64,000 nucleotides of DNA from an uncultured Eubacteriales bacterium (GCA_910586545.1 CAJUIQ010000003.1:16599-80598); one strand, 5' to 3'; counted from the stretch's first letter, positions 26,106 to 36,173 are shown. A program made the numbers and translations. Notes: generated from the sequence alone by a model not told the origin.

Positions 26106-27104
26106 TTAGAATTTTGTTTGTGCAATTGCGCAAACCAACTCTCGACAAGCCTGTACATCTTTGTAATCCGCCATCTCTACACCGGAATGACAATAACGAA
26201 GGGGAATAGAAACACAGCCGGCTCTGCAGCCGGCACCGGCCAACTGTAGGGCGGCGGTGTCAGATCCGCCCACCGTTAAAATCTCCTTTTGAACGGGGAT
26301 TGCGTGCGCGAAAGCAATGCTTGCCATTTTCTCTGCAAGGAACCCATCGCAGATTACACTTTTATCTTTCAATTTTATAGCCGCGCCTTTTCCAAGAGAA
26401 ACGGCCATGGGTTTTGCCCCTTTCGTATCTCCCGTCATAGTCACGTCCACCGCAATTCCAAAATCCGGTTCCACATAAGAAGCCGCTGTCCGCGCCCCTC
26501 GCAAGCCAACCTCCTCCTGTACGGAGAAAACAAATGTGATATCGTTCTGAAAAGATGCCGCCTCCCGAGCCGCGGACATCAAAATTGCGCATCCCAGTTT
26601 ATCATCCAGCGGGCGGCCGCAGATTCTACTCCCCGCCAGAGAAAACAGCCGGCTTTCCAAAGCAAAGCAGTCTCCCACACTAACAAGGCGCGCTGCGGCG
26701 TCTCGGCTTTTCGCGCCGATATCCACCACAAAAGCGTCCCCTTTATAGTCCTCTGGTTTTACGCCTTCTTCAGGAATGAGCACCCCAAACCGACCGTCTT
26801 CAAATACTACCTTAGAATAGGCAGCCGCGTGAAAATCGATTCCCCCAACAGGGGCGCACCGGAGAAAGCCGTCTTCTTCAATAAAGGTGACAATAAAACC
26901 GATTTCATCCATATGGGCGCAAAACAAAAGTTTCTTGCCCTCTCCCCTTTTGCGGCAGATTATATTCCCTAATGCGTCGGTCTCCACCGTATCAAAATAA
27001 GACCGCATCTCCTGAGCAATATACTTTCCAAGACATGCTTCTCTACCGGATACGGAAGGAATCTGCAGCAGTTTTTTTAAAATTGTACGCATTGTAGTCT
27101 CCAT
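26106..27104 (-). CDS. M42 family metallopeptidase (first of three)
   Basis: A 332-residue dinuclear-metal aminopeptidase of family M42 (TET-like), which trims peptides in the cytosol and usually forms large tetrahedral oligomers. The metal ligands are in CAHMDEIGFIV (His), GRPLDDKLGCAIL (Asp), SVQEEVGLRGARTA (catalytic Glu plus ligand Glu), IAVDVTMTGD (Asp) and YCHSGVEMAD (His). All catalytic positions are intact. It is the distal gene of three tandem M42 paralogues on the minus strand and is separated from the middle one by 85 nt carrying a hairpin. Which peptides each paralogue prefers cannot be read from sequence. Confidence 0.93.
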   Translation of the reverse strand: METTMRTILKKLLQIPSVSGREACLGKYIAQEMRSYFDTVETDALGNIICRKRGEGKKLLFCAHMDEIGFIVTFIEEDGFLRCAPVGGIDFHAAAYSKVVFEDGRFGVLIPEEGVKPEDYKGDAFVVDIGAKSRDAAARLVSVGDCFALESRLFSLAGSRICGRPLDDKLGCAILMSAAREAASFQNDITFVFSVQEEVGLRGARTAASYVEPDFGIAVDVTMTGDTKGAKPMAVSLGKGAAIKLKDKSVICDGFLAEKMASIAFAHAIPVQKEILTVGGSDTAALQLAGAGCRAGCVSIPLRYCHSGVEMADYKDVQACRELVCAIAQTKF

Positions 27105-27138
27105 GCTTTCTTAGGTTTTGTGCTTTCGCGCAAAGCCA

Positions 27139-27185
27139 GCGTGAAAAAAGTGTACTTACAACTTCGTATGTTGTATTTTTCACGC
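27139..27185. repeat. Large inverted repeat between two M42 genes
   Basis: Outer arms GCGTGAAAAA (27139-27148) and TTTTTCACGC (27176-27185) are exact complements, with inner arms TACAAC and GTTGTA making a second stem. It starts 4 nt after the stop of the middle M42 gene. It lacks a T-run outside the stem, though the stem itself holds T-rich stretches. It may be an attenuating or processing hairpin between the cistrons. Confidence 0.6.
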
Positions 27186-27189
27186 AATC

Positions 27190-28284
27190 CTATTTATCTC
27201 CGTTATACAAACGGCTGATCACAGCCATCAACAGCTGTTCGATAGACGCTATATCTTTTTTTGCCACTACATTGGAAGCCGTATGAATATACCGGGCAGG
27301 CGCACTAATCGCAGCGCACCGCACGCCCGTTCGGGACTTATGGATGTGGGCCGCGTCATTGCCGCCGGATACATATTGCTTGATCTGACAAGGAATGCTT
27401 TCTGCCCTTGCCGTCTCTAAAATCCAATCGGTAAAGGGGCGGTCATAAATGGTGCTTCTATCCATAAGGGACAGGGCACCGCCCATGCCCAAACGGGCCA
27501 CCTGCCGGTATTCCGGAGTACCGGAAATATCTCCCGCGGCTGTGGCTTCCAGAATAATAGCGTAATCCGGATCAATTCTGTACGCCGCCGTGCGTGCTCC
27601 GGAAATGCCAAGCTCCTCGCGACAGGTGAAGGCAAAATACAAATCGCAGGCTGGACGGCTTCCCATCTCATATACACGCCGCATGATACTACATAAAATG
27701 GCGCAGCCTAATCGGTCGTCCAAGGCTTTGCCCTTAATATACCCGCCGTCCCTGCCAAAGAATACAAAATCACTTTCAAAGGTGCCGAAATCTCCAGCGT
27801 GAACCACTTCTTCCGCCGCCTCTCGGCTTCCCGCGCCAATATCCACATACAACTCGTCTATATCCAGCGCATTGCCTCGGTCTGCACTTTTCACAAGGTG
27901 CAGGGGTTTTACGCCAAACACACCCCGTACCTGAAACGCAGCATTCCCCACCAGAACACGCCGCCCGGCCAGCACCCGGGTGTCGTTGCCGCACATGGAG
28001 GCAATTTTCAAAAGTCCCTCCTCCGTAATGGAGCGGATCATAAACCCTACTTCATCCATATGGCAGGACAGCATCAGCCGACGGGGCGATACCGTGTCTG
28101 CTTCCAATACGCCCGTTCCACGAATCCGCGCCAACACACCGCCCATGGGATCCGGCAAAAGCTCGTCGCAATACATGGCGATGCGGGAACGGATTATATC
28201 CGCAACCGCATCCTCACAGCCGGAGGGACCAAACGCGCAGGACAGTTCTTCCAGCAGGGACAAGGTTGTCCAATCTTGTTTCAT
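27190..28284 (-). CDS. M42 family metallopeptidase (second of three)
   Basis: A 364-residue M42 aminopeptidase. Motifs are SCHMDEVGFMI, GKALDDRLGCAIL, TCREELGISGARTA, IILEATAAGD and RYIHTASNVV. The ligand after the Glu pair is Glu (ILEAT) rather than the Asp seen in its neighbours, a difference known among M42 subgroups, so substrate or metal preference may differ. A Cys before the catalytic Glu pair replaces the usual Gln/Ala. Its ATG overlaps the stop of the upstream M42 gene (ATGA), so the two are probably translated together. Confidence 0.93.
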   Translation of the reverse strand: MKQDWTTLSLLEELSCAFGPSGCEDAVADIIRSRIAMYCDELLPDPMGGVLARIRGTGVLEADTVSPRRLMLSCHMDEVGFMIRSITEEGLLKIASMCGNDTRVLAGRRVLVGNAAFQVRGVFGVKPLHLVKSADRGNALDIDELYVDIGAGSREAAEEVVHAGDFGTFESDFVFFGRDGGYIKGKALDDRLGCAILCSIMRRVYEMGSRPACDLYFAFTCREELGISGARTAAYRIDPDYAIILEATAAGDISGTPEYRQVARLGMGGALSLMDRSTIYDRPFTDWILETARAESIPCQIKQYVSGGNDAAHIHKSRTGVRCAAISAPARYIHTASNVVAKKDIASIEQLLMAVISRLYNGDK

Positions 28285-29321
28285 GACTGCAGCCCTCCCT
28301 CTTTCGCGGCGGCGGCAAACAACGCAGCCGCCGCTTCTATATCTACAGTATCCACCGTCTCATTATAGGTATGCATGGAGGTAATCGGCACGCTAACTAC
28401 CGCCGTTGGGATACCCGCTCCCACAAGTGAAAGCATCGTCGCATTGGTTCCGGTGTCGCAGGCATCCACGCAGGTCTGACAAGGAATCTCCCGCTGCTGA
28501 CACAGCTGCAGGAGCCGCTCCGTCAGTTTGCGATCCGTCACTGCGGAAAGAGACAGTACTGGCCCGCCTCCCATTTTTCCGCTTTCATCCTCCCCAACAC
28601 CGGGGGCAGCCGCAAAGGTAACATCCGTCACAATAGCCGCATCCGGTCGGATACGATACGCTGCGGCGCTACAGCCTGACGCCATACCTGCCTCTTCTCG
28701 GGCTGACAGGGTGACGTACAGATCCCATGCCATATTTTCCCTGTCCGCCATAGCGGCTCCCAGAACCGCCGCGGCGCAACAAGCCTTATTATCCATACTG
28801 CGCCCACAGATTCTGGAACCTAAGAGAGACGCGGTTTTTTCATAAAAGCCTACCGGGGTGCCGACATCTACCAGCGCGCGCAGAGTTTCTCCATCATATC
28901 CGGTGTCAATCAGCAGATCCTCGATTGCAGGGGCCGTCTTATGATCTCCTGCCTTTTGCAGATGCGGCGGCACTGCTCCGATCACGCCATACAGCGTCTC
29001 CTTCCCGTAAATCAGCACTTCCGCCGCCGGCAGGATACGCCGATCCAGCCCGCCGATAGAGACGACTCGAAGAAATCCTTCTTCCGTAATATCGCGCACC
29101 ATCATGCCGATTTCATCAAAGTGGGCGTCCAAAAGCAGCTTTGGCGCGCCCTGCCTTCCACAACGCCGGACAAAAACATGAGTTCCGGAGGGATCCGGAA
29201 TATATTCGTCAAAATAAGGCTGCAGGATATTACAAAGCGCCTCCCGTCCCCGCTCCTCCTGTCCGGATACGGACATAATAGAAGCCAAAGACGCTACCAA
29301 TTCTTTGGTATCAGGATACAT
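28281..29321 (-). CDS. M42 family metallopeptidase (third of three)
   Basis: A 346-residue M42 peptidase, nearest to murD. Motifs are DAHFDEIGMMV (Phe replaces the usual Met), GRSMDNKACCAAAV (Asn after the Asp), SAREEAGMASGCSAA, AIVTDVTFAA and MHTYNETVD. The open frame extends to a TTG at 29339, overlapping murD, but GGAG at about 29328-29331 lies 6 nt before the ATG at 29321, which is the preferred start. The divergence of motifs among the three neighbours suggests an old duplication with specialisation rather than a recent copy. Confidence 0.9.
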   Translation of the reverse strand: MYPDTKELVASLASIMSVSGQEERGREALCNILQPYFDEYIPDPSGTHVFVRRCGRQGAPKLLLDAHFDEIGMMVRDITEEGFLRVVSIGGLDRRILPAAEVLIYGKETLYGVIGAVPPHLQKAGDHKTAPAIEDLLIDTGYDGETLRALVDVGTPVGFYEKTASLLGSRICGRSMDNKACCAAAVLGAAMADRENMAWDLYVTLSAREEAGMASGCSAAAYRIRPDAAIVTDVTFAAAPGVGEDESGKMGGGPVLSLSAVTDRKLTERLLQLCQQREIPCQTCVDACDTGTNATMLSLVGAGIPTAVVSVPITSMHTYNETVDTVDIEAAAALFAAAAKEGGLQS

Positions 29322-29335
29322 CATATACTCCAATC

Positions 29336-30758
29336 TCAAAGAGAATTTATAATTTCACAAAAACGCTCCCCGCGTTTTTCAAAGTTTGCAAACGCATCAA
29401 AGCTTGCACAGGCCGGAGACAGCAGCACGGCGTCGCCGGTTTTGGCGCTGCCTACCGCAGTATGCACCGCATCTGTAAAGTCCGGTTCGCAGAGCAGTTC
29501 TATCCCACTGTTTGCAAATCCAGGCTCTTCCAGAATCGCCTTTTTTATTTTCTCCATGGTTGCGCCTGTCAATACAACCGTTTTTACATTTCCATGGGAA
29601 ATCAGCGCTTTTGCTAAAGGAGCAAAAGGAATATCCTTATCATAGCCGCCGCAGATAATGCGGATGGGACAGGTATGTGCGGAAATTGCCGCCGCTGTTC
29701 TGGTAGGTGAGGAATCAATGGAGGAATTGTAATACCGCACCCCATCCAGTTCCCGTACCAGCTCCATCCGATGCCGCACACCGCCAAAGGTTCCTGCCAC
29801 AAACTTCGCCGCTGAGGCCAAAACAGACGGGGCGCTGTTGGTAAGTGCCCAAACTGCCGCCACCGCTGTAGAATAATTCTCCAAGTTATGGGCGCCGGGG
29901 AGTAAAATCACATCTGCGTCGAACAGGGCGTGCTCCTTTCCCGCTTCGCTGTCATACAAGGTAACCCAGCCGTCCTTGGGATATACGCCCCCTGCCTGAC
30001 TTTTCAAAAACGTGTGTGGGATGGGACTGCGCGAAAACCATACTACTGGCGCGCCGCATCCCGCGCCTAAGGTACGGCACACACTGTCGTCGTAGTTCAG
30101 CACTGCTCTGCTGCAGCCAGCGAGAATCTTTGCCTTGGCCGCGATATACTCCTCCATACCGGTATGCCAATTTAAGTGGTTAGGAGTTACATTTTTAATG
30201 ACGGCTACCGTCGGCGGCACACTGATGCTCATTAGCTGAAAGCTGGACAACTCTGCCGCCACCGCATCTTCAGATGCCATTTCGTTGATCCGATGCAGCA
30301 GCGGTTCTCCAATATTTCCGCCCAAAAAGACTTTCCTGCTTGCGGGGCTTCTCCAAAATCTTACTGATCAGCGTCGTGGTGGTGCTTTTACCGTCGCTTC
30401 CTGTCACTCCGACCACTGGACAGGGCGCGTGCTCCAGGAACATCTCCATTTCCGAAGTAATTACACAACCACCATCCTTTGCCTGCAAAAGCTGCGGCAG
30501 ATCCGGCCGAAATCCTGGAGAGCGGAACAGATAATCTCCCTTTATATTTTCCAAATAATCCTCACCCAGAATCATTTGAGCACCCATGTCCTGCAGACGC
30601 GCACCGGCTTCTCCCAGCGCCTCTATACTTTTGCGGTCTCGGACAATCAGATGGGCGCCAGCCTTTATAAGTACCTCTGCCAAGGGCATATTGGACACGC
30701 CGGCGCCAAGCAATGTCACTGTTTTCCCTGCAAACATTTTTTGAAAATCAAAGCACAT
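29336..30758 (-). pseudogene. murD: UDP-N-acetylmuramoylalanine-D-glutamate ligase MurD, interrupted by a frameshift
   Basis: MurD adds D-Glu to UDP-MurNAc-L-Ala in peptidoglycan synthesis. The first part (30758 to about 30340) has the N-terminal Rossmann domain and the ATP loop GVTGSDGKSTTTTLI. The second part (about 30330 to 29336) continues with GGNIGEPLLHRINEMASEDAVAAELSSFQL, NHLNWHTGMEEY and the C-terminal domain GGYDKDIPF ... LLSPACASFD. The two lie in different frames and overlap at 30270-30325. Reading through needs one base fewer near 30321-30345, where GAAAGTC-TTTTT-GGG occurs; dropping one base restores VFLGGNIG. Since MurD is normally essential, a sequencing or assembly error is as likely as a true mutation. 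The start at 30758 has GGAGG 7 nt upstream. Confidence 0.88.
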
Positions 30759-30793
30759 ATGGATCCCTCCGATATACAAAGCGTTTCTTCATC

Positions 30794-30822
30794 ATTATAT
30801 ACCGACTTTGAAAAATATGCAA
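30794..30822 (-). promoter_or_regulatory. Sigma-A promoter for murD
   Basis: On the minus strand TTGCAT (30817-30822), 17 nt, TATAAT (30794-30799), about 36 nt before the murD ATG. Confidence 0.75.
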
Positions 30823-30850
30823 CCAAGTCCCGCAACTTAACTGGTTTATC

Positions 30851-30879
30851 TTTACAAAGCCAAAAAAATTTGGTACAAT
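30851..30879 (+). promoter_or_regulatory. Sigma-A promoter for the DUF2232-gdpP-rplI-dnaB operon
   Basis: TTTACA (30851-30856), 17 nt, TACAAT (30874-30879). It is divergent from the murD promoter. Confidence 0.7.
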
Positions 30880-30939
30880 AGTTTATCTATTATCTTACTG
30901 TGCAATCCTAATTTAAGCATGCGAAAGGAGGCGGCACAC

Positions 30940-31989
30940 TTGGAAACGCAAAAATTTTCGCTGTGGAAAAAGAGGCATACCCTCCCCACAATCCCCAAAA
31001 AGGCAGCCATAACGCTTTTGCTGCTGATTATCGCAGCCGCTCTCCTACTGCCGGGAGGCGTCTTTGGAGTGTTCTACGTAACGGTAGCAGGCGCTCTGCT
31101 GGCAATGCTGCTCACAGCCGACCGCAGCCTGCTTTGGCTTTTGTCCATCCCAGGCGTAGGCGTCATGGCATATCTGACGCACGCGCTGTTTGCAGCAGAA
31201 GGGATAAGCGCCCTCTGGAGTTTTGCCGCGTTTTTGTTTATCCCCATCGGTATGGCGCTTGCCGCCTGTATCTATAACCGGCAAAACCTAACTACAACCG
31301 TAGCCGTTCTCGCTGTAGTATTCGGAATCATTCTGTTCTCTCTAGCGGCGCTGCAGCTGCAAATGCAATACGGCGATATCCGTGAAGGCTTTGCAGTTCT
31401 GCGCGACCAGCTCCAGAACGGACTGACAAGTGTGCTCACCTCTATCGGACTGCCCGGCGAAGACGGCATCATGTATGTATATACAGAAAAGGAAGTACAG
31501 GGCATCGTTCAATCTATGATTCTGCTTCTCCCCGCAATGGCTGCGCTCACATGTCAACTTTTTGCATATCTTACTGCTAAAATATATCGGCTACTTGCGC
31601 TGGCATTTGGAGCAGACTTTCTCTTTGCAAGAGACAAATGGCCCCTGACTGCCAGTATTCCTGCCTACATCATATTTGTTATCAGTTACTTTTTTACAGT
31701 GTTTTCCTCTGAATCTTCTGTGATCAGTTACGCGGCTGTCAACCTTTTATATATTTTTCTGCCAATCACCTCCGCGGGAGGATTTCACGGGCTATTTCTC
31801 ACAGGCAGAAGCAGTTCCGATAAAAGACGTACAAAAAGCCGCATTCCGCTAATTGTTTTGTGCGCGGTGCTTTTTATGCTGTCGCCGGTTTCTTTGTTTA
31901 TTCTTTTGTCTTTTTGGGGTGCAATCCGTACGTTAGGCGCCGCCCTGCGTAATTGGCTGATGAAGCGTGGAAGTTCCGACTCTGAATAG
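30940..31989 (+). CDS. DUF2232 (YybS-like) membrane protein
   Basis: A polytopic membrane protein of 349 residues with about eight hydrophobic segments, matching DUF2232/YybS. Its exact role is unknown. The position directly upstream of gdpP, rplI and dnaB reproduces the Bacillus yybS-gdpP-rplI-dnaC order, which supports the call. The TTG at 30940 is preferred as start because AAAGGAGG ends 8 nt upstream. The earlier ATG at 30919 has no ribosome site and would place the SD inside the gene. The following gdpP starts 20 nt after its stop. Confidence 0.85.
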   Translation: METQKFSLWKKRHTLPTIPKKAAITLLLLIIAAALLLPGGVFGVFYVTVAGALLAMLLTADRSLLWLLSIPGVGVMAYLTHALFAAEGISALWSFAAFLFIPIGMALAACIYNRQNLTTTVAVLAVVFGIILFSLAALQLQMQYGDIREGFAVLRDQLQNGLTSVLTSIGLPGEDGIMYVYTEKEVQGIVQSMILLLPAMAALTCQLFAYLTAKIYRLLALAFGADFLFARDKWPLTASIPAYIIFVISYFFTVFSSESSVISYAAVNLLYIFLPITSAGGFHGLFLTGRSSSDKRRTKSRIPLIVLCAVLFMLSPVSLFILLSFWGAIRTLGAALRNWLMKRGSSDSE

Positions 31990-32009
31990 AAAGGAAGGCT
32001 TATCTATAT

Positions 32010-34049
32010 ATGAAAATCCGGCATTCCTACAAATTTAGTCTTGCGGACATGCTTTTCTGCAGCATATTCGCACTTGTTATTATAGCAGCGCAGGCACTGC
32101 TGACCGCATTTTTTGGAAAAGCTCTTCCCACAGGAATCTTTCTGCTGGCAATATATGCGGCAGGTGTGTTTATCTTTCTCTATCTGCGTCGTAGGCCCTC
32201 CGAAACGCTGGGCAAAGACAATTCTCTTTCGAAAGTTGCCAGCGTTCTTTCCGACGCCGTCATTCAAATGGATATTCCAGTGGTAATCTGTCCCGCCAAT
32301 GCGGACCGAATCATCTGGCACAACAAGGCGGCCGAATATCTCTTTGCAAACACCAAACAGGAAACCCACTTTGGTCAGCTGTTTTTTCATGTGCCAGAAC
32401 CGAACGATGGAGGCGGAGAGCGGCGGCTTACCTGTAAAAACCAGATTTTTCAACCCAGCAGCGTCACCGCTGAGGGCAAGGACGGAAAGCTTTATCGAAT
32501 TACTATTCTACACGATATTACCCTCCAAGCTGCCGCTGAAGCGGCAATGCGCGGAAAAGAATGCGCCGTAGGATATGTTATGGTGGACAATCTGGACGAA
32601 CTGCTCAATTATGAACAAGAGGATTATCGAAACGCTTCCGGTAAAACAGAACAGCTGCTGCGCAGCTGGGCCGGATCAGCCGGCGGTGTGCTGAAGGAAT
32701 ACCAGCAGGACCGATACATCTTTTTATTTGAAAAATCACATCTTCAGTCCTTTATGGAGTCTGGTTTTTCCATTTTGGATGACATTCGAGACATTCGGAT
32801 TGGCGAATCCAGCATTTCCGTAACCGTTTCTATGGGAGTCTGCGCCGTAGGCGCCACCCTTGCGGAAAAAGAAAAAAACGCCCAGATTGCCCTGGACACA
32901 GCGCTGCAGCGCGGCGGTGACCAGGTTGTCGTTCGTGGAGACGGTACACTGGACGTCTATGGCGGAAGAACCAAGCTTCCGCAAAAGCGGACGAAGGTGC
33001 GGGCCAGAGTCATTGCCAATGAGCTTATCTCCCGCATTTCTATCTCCTCTAATGTGCTCATTATGGCTCACAAATATGCAGATTTTGACGCTTTCGGAGC
33101 CTCTGTAGGTCTCGCCCGAATTGCTTTGTTCTGCGGCGTTCCGGTAAATATCGTTACTGACCCTGACGACACCAATTTGGACCGCTGCCGCGAATGGCTT
33201 GCACAGGAGAATGAATACAGCAGTATGTTTGTCAGCCCCCAAGAGGCACTGGATTTTGTCCGGTCAGACACATTGCTGATTATTACAGATGTAAATAATC
33301 CATCCCAGTTTGAGTCCCCAGTTTTAGCGGAGCACTGCAAAAATATTGTAATCATCGACCACCACCGAAAAACCATTGATTTTGACCATCCTCTGCTGAT
33401 CACCTATATTGAACCATCAGCGGCGGCGGCAAGCGAACTGGTAGCCGAAATGCTGGAGCAGATTCTGCCCGGCGACATGCTGTTGGCCCATGAGGCGGAT
33501 CTGTTGCTGGCAGGCATTCTTTTAGACACAAATCACTTCACGAAAAACACCGGCACGCGTACCTTTTCCGCTGCATTGTATTTGCGTGGCAGGGGAGCGG
33601 ATGTAAGCGAAGTTCAGGAATTTTTCAAAACAGAGTTGGACGAGTTCCAGCGGGAGCTAAAATTTCATTCCAATGTGGAAATATATAAAGGGATCGCCGC
33701 TATCGCCTGTGCTAATACAGAATGCACCGTCAAAGACAAAGTGCCGGCTGCAAAGGCGGCAGATCGACTTCTCACAGTCGAAGGGGTTAAGGCGTCTTTT
33801 GCAATTGTTCCAATCGGTGATGAGATTCACATCTCCGCTCGCTCCTTAGGCACCATCAACGTACAGCTGATCTTGGAGGAGCTGAAAGGTGGTGGACACT
33901 TTGATTCCGCAGGAGCCCGCATGGAAGGGGTGTCTATTTCCGAAACCGTACAGCTATTGAAGGAAGCGCTGGATCGATATTTGAAAAGCGCCGACGCAGA
34001 AAAAGAACCGCTTCAAAGAAGCATACAAACCAATCGCTCATCCATATAA
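32010..34049 (+). CDS. gdpP: Cyclic-di-AMP phosphodiesterase GdpP (DHH/DHHA1 family)
   Basis: A 679-residue membrane enzyme that hydrolyses c-di-AMP and so affects cell-wall and osmotic balance. Order: two N-terminal membrane segments (about residues 8-60), a PAS-like domain (about 75-170), a degenerate GGDEF domain (about 180-310, lacking the GGDEF signature), then DHH and DHHA1 domains. Metal ligands are visible in [26 protein letters not shown] and LLDTNHF, and the DHHA1 motif is [21 protein letters not shown] lies upstream. It is the second gene of the DUF2232-gdpP-rplI-dnaB operon. Confidence 0.93.
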   Translation: MKIRHSYKFSLADMLFCSIFALVIIAAQALLTAFFGKALPTGIFLLAIYAAGVFIFLYLRRRPSETLGKDNSLSKVASVLSDAVIQMDIPVVICPANADRIIWHNKAAEYLFANTKQETHFGQLFFHVPEPNDGGGERRLTCKNQIFQPSSVTAEGKDGKLYRITILHDITLQAAAEAAMRGKECAVGYVMVDNLDELLNYEQEDYRNASGKTEQLLRSWAGSAGGVLKEYQQDRYIFLFEKSHLQSFMESGFSILDDIRDIRIGESSISVTVSMGVCAVGATLAEKEKNAQIALDTALQRGGDQVVVRGDGTLDVYGGRTKLPQKRTKVRARVIANELISRISISSNVLIMAHKYADFDAFGASVGLARIALFCGVPVNIVTDPDDTNLDRCREWLAQENEYSSMFVSPQEALDFVRSDTLLIITDVNNPSQFESPVLAEHCKNIVIIDHHRKTIDFDHPLLITYIEPSAAAASELVAEMLEQILPGDMLLAHEADLLLAGILLDTNHFTKNTGTRTFSAALYLRGRGADVSEVQEFFKTELDEFQRELKFHSNVEIYKGIAAIACANTECTVKDKVPAAKAADRLLTVEGVKASFAIVPIGDEIHISARSLGTINVQLILEELKGGGHFDSAGARMEGVSISETVQLLKEALDRYLKSADAEKEPLQRSIQTNRSSI

Positions 34050-34078
34050 GGATATATCAGGAAAGGGAAACAAAAGCT

Positions 34079-34522
34079 ATGAAAGTATTATTACTGGCAG
34101 ACGTAAAAGGAAAAGGAAAGAAAGATCAAATCGTAAACGTATCCGATGGATACGCCCGCAATTTTTTATTCCCCAAAAAGCTTGCAGTAGAAGCTGACGC
34201 AAAGGCACTGGCAGATGCAAAAAACAAGGAAGAGGCAAAGGAATTTAAAATTGAGCAGGATAAAGCGGCAGCCAGGGAGCTGGCTGCAAAGCTTGAAGGT
34301 GTAGTTGTAAAAATCAAAGCCACTGCAGGGGCAGACGGCCGTTTGTACGGAAGTATTACCACCGCGGATATAGCCGCAGCGCTGCAGGAGCAGGCAGGAA
34401 TTCAGCTGGATAAACGAAAAATCGTTGCAGACGGTGCAATCAAAGCATACGGTTCCTACTGCCTGACAGTAAAGCTTTATCCCGAAATTCAGGGCAAGCT
34501 GAATCTGGTAGTTTGCGACTGA
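34079..34522 (+). CDS. rplI: 50S ribosomal protein L9
   Basis: A 147-residue ribosomal protein L9. The N-terminal domain [19 protein letters not shown] ... [16 protein letters not shown] carries the classic L9 signature, followed by the long connecting helix (rich in Ala, Lys and Glu) and the C-terminal RNA-binding domain ([19 protein letters not shown]). GAAAGGGAAAC precedes the ATG. It sits 29 nt after gdpP and 10 nt before dnaB. Confidence 0.97.
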   Translation: MKVLLLADVKGKGKKDQIVNVSDGYARNFLFPKKLAVEADAKALADAKNKEEAKEFKIEQDKAAARELAAKLEGVVVKIKATAGADGRLYGSITTADIAAALQEQAGIQLDKRKIVADGAIKAYGSYCLTVKLYPEIQGKLNLVVCD

Positions 34523-34532
34523 GGAAGCGGCT

Positions 34533-35861
34533 GTGAACGTACAACTTGACCGAAAAATGCCCTTTTCTCTGGAGGCGGAGCAGTCTGTACTCGGCTCTAT
34601 CCTGATTGATCCCGCTTGCTTGGATACTATTACTTCTATTGTATCCATGGAAGATTTCTATTTGGAAGAGCATCAGAGTATCTATGCCGCTATGCAGGGC
34701 ATGTACTTAAAAAGCAAAAATATCGACGTAGTCACCTTAATCGATGAACTGGTCAAAGAGGGAGTATACGACGACGCTGGAGGGAAAGAGTATATTCGCT
34801 TGATTGCGGAGACGGTCCCTACCGCAGCCAACGTGAAAGACTACGCAGAAATTGTCCGGGATAAAAGTACGCTGCGTGCGCTGATTGGCGCCTGTGAGGA
34901 TGTAACAGAAGCCGCATATACCGAAGAAGAAGAGGTAGAGCGACTGGTGGAAATGGCGGAAAGCAAAATATACGCCATCGCCGAACAGAAGGACAACAAA
35001 AACTTTGTCCACATCAAAGACGCCCTTCTGCAGGTTTACAATCATCTGCAGCAGCTGATCACAAACAGAGAAGAAACCCAAGGCATGAAAACAGGTTTTT
35101 CCGGACTAGACCGGGTACTGGTGGGGATGGGAAAATCAGACCTGGTGCTGGTAGGCGCGCGCCCTGGTATGGGAAAAACCTCCTTTGCCATGAACGTAGC
35201 TGTGTCCGCCGCAAGGCGCTCAGGAAAAGCCGTATGTGTATTTTCTCTGGAAATGTCTGCGGAACAGCTGGTGACACGGCTTTTGTCCAGTGAAGCCTTA
35301 GTGGACAGCTATCATTTGCGCTCCGGCGAACTTACCGACGAAGACTGGCAGAAACTGGCCCACGCATCTTCTATACTGTCTGATTGTCAAATTCTTATTG
35401 ATGACACAACCGGCATGACGGTAACGGGTATGATGGCCAAGCTGCGCCGGGTGAAAAATCTGGGACTGGTGGTCATCGACTATCTGGGACTGATGCAGTC
35501 CGAACATCGCAACGACAACCGCGTGCAGGAAGTATCGGAAATTTCCCGAAATCTGAAGCTAATGGCAAAGGAATTTGAGGTTCCAGTAATTTGCTGTGCC
35601 CAGTTATCCCGTGGACCGGAATCCAGGACGGATAAACGGCCTATGCTGTCCGACCTGCGTGATTCCGGCGCTATCGAGCAGGACGCGGATATCGTTATGT
35701 TCCTCTACCGGGAAGAATACTATAAGGATAAAGAAAACCCGCAAAATACCGCGGAAGTTATTGTGGCCAAAAACCGCCACGGTTCCACCGGCAAGGTAGA
35801 GATGGGGTGGCTCGGACAGTATACGAAATTTACCACTATCGATACAGAAGAAAACTATTAA
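34533..35861 (+). CDS. dnaB: Replicative DNA helicase DnaB (DnaC in Bacillus)
   Basis: The 442-residue hexameric helicase of the replication fork. The N-terminal primase-binding domain begins PFSLEAEQSVLGSILID. The RecA-like domain has Walker A GARPGMGKTSFAM, Walker B VVIDYLGLMQ, the SRxLK-type motif ISRNLKLMAKEFEVPV, AQLSRGPESRTDKRP and the arginine-finger region SGAIEQDADIVMFLYR. No intein is present. The start is GTG at 34533 with GAGGAAG upstream. It ends the operon and is followed by a clear terminator. Confidence 0.97.
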   Translation: MNVQLDRKMPFSLEAEQSVLGSILIDPACLDTITSIVSMEDFYLEEHQSIYAAMQGMYLKSKNIDVVTLIDELVKEGVYDDAGGKEYIRLIAETVPTAANVKDYAEIVRDKSTLRALIGACEDVTEAAYTEEEEVERLVEMAESKIYAIAEQKDNKNFVHIKDALLQVYNHLQQLITNREETQGMKTGFSGLDRVLVGMGKSDLVLVGARPGMGKTSFAMNVAVSAARRSGKAVCVFSLEMSAEQLVTRLLSSEALVDSYHLRSGELTDEDWQKLAHASSILSDCQILIDDTTGMTVTGMMAKLRRVKNLGLVVIDYLGLMQSEHRNDNRVQEVSEISRNLKLMAKEFEVPVICCAQLSRGPESRTDKRPMLSDLRDSGAIEQDADIVMFLYREEYYKDKENPQNTAEVIVAKNRHGSTGKVEMGWLGQYTKFTTIDTEENY

Positions 35862-35870
35862 CTTGCGTAA

Positions 35871-35902
35871 AAGAGACGCTCTAAGAAAAGCGTCTCTTTT
35901 GT
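35871..35902 (+). terminator. Terminator after dnaB
   Basis: AAGAGACGCT and AGCGTCTCTT pair around CTAAGAAA, followed by TTGTTTTG. The 312-nt gap from dnaB to pgk otherwise holds an AT-rich stretch and the pgk promoter. Confidence 0.85.
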
Positions 35903-36057
35903 TTTGCCTGTCTCAAAGCAGTTCTCCGGCTATTCTTTTGATACAAAAATAGAAGCAGGGGGTTCGATTTGTATAGAAGCTGCTATTACATTCATTTTTC
36001 GTTTACAACTCTATCGCAGTTTTTTTACATGGTTGCCTTATTTTTTTTGAAAAATTA

Positions 36058-36086
36058 TTGTATTGCAGCCAAAATTGTGATATATT
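36058..36086 (+). promoter_or_regulatory. Probable promoter for pgk-tpiA
   Basis: TTGTAT (36058-36063), 17 nt, TATATT (36081-36086), in an AT-rich region. The leader to the pgk ATG would be about 80 nt. Confidence 0.6.
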
Positions 36087-36173
36087 AAATTTGTATGCGT
36101 ATGCTAAAAACCTGTATATAGGCTGGCATAATGTTTACTATTTACAGGGATTTATAAAGAAAGGATTTTGAAG

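Noticed and set aside
30270..30350. Programmed ribosomal frameshift in murD
   Set aside because: No convincing slippery site plus downstream stimulatory structure was seen, and MurD is not known to use frameshifting; an error or mutation is simpler.
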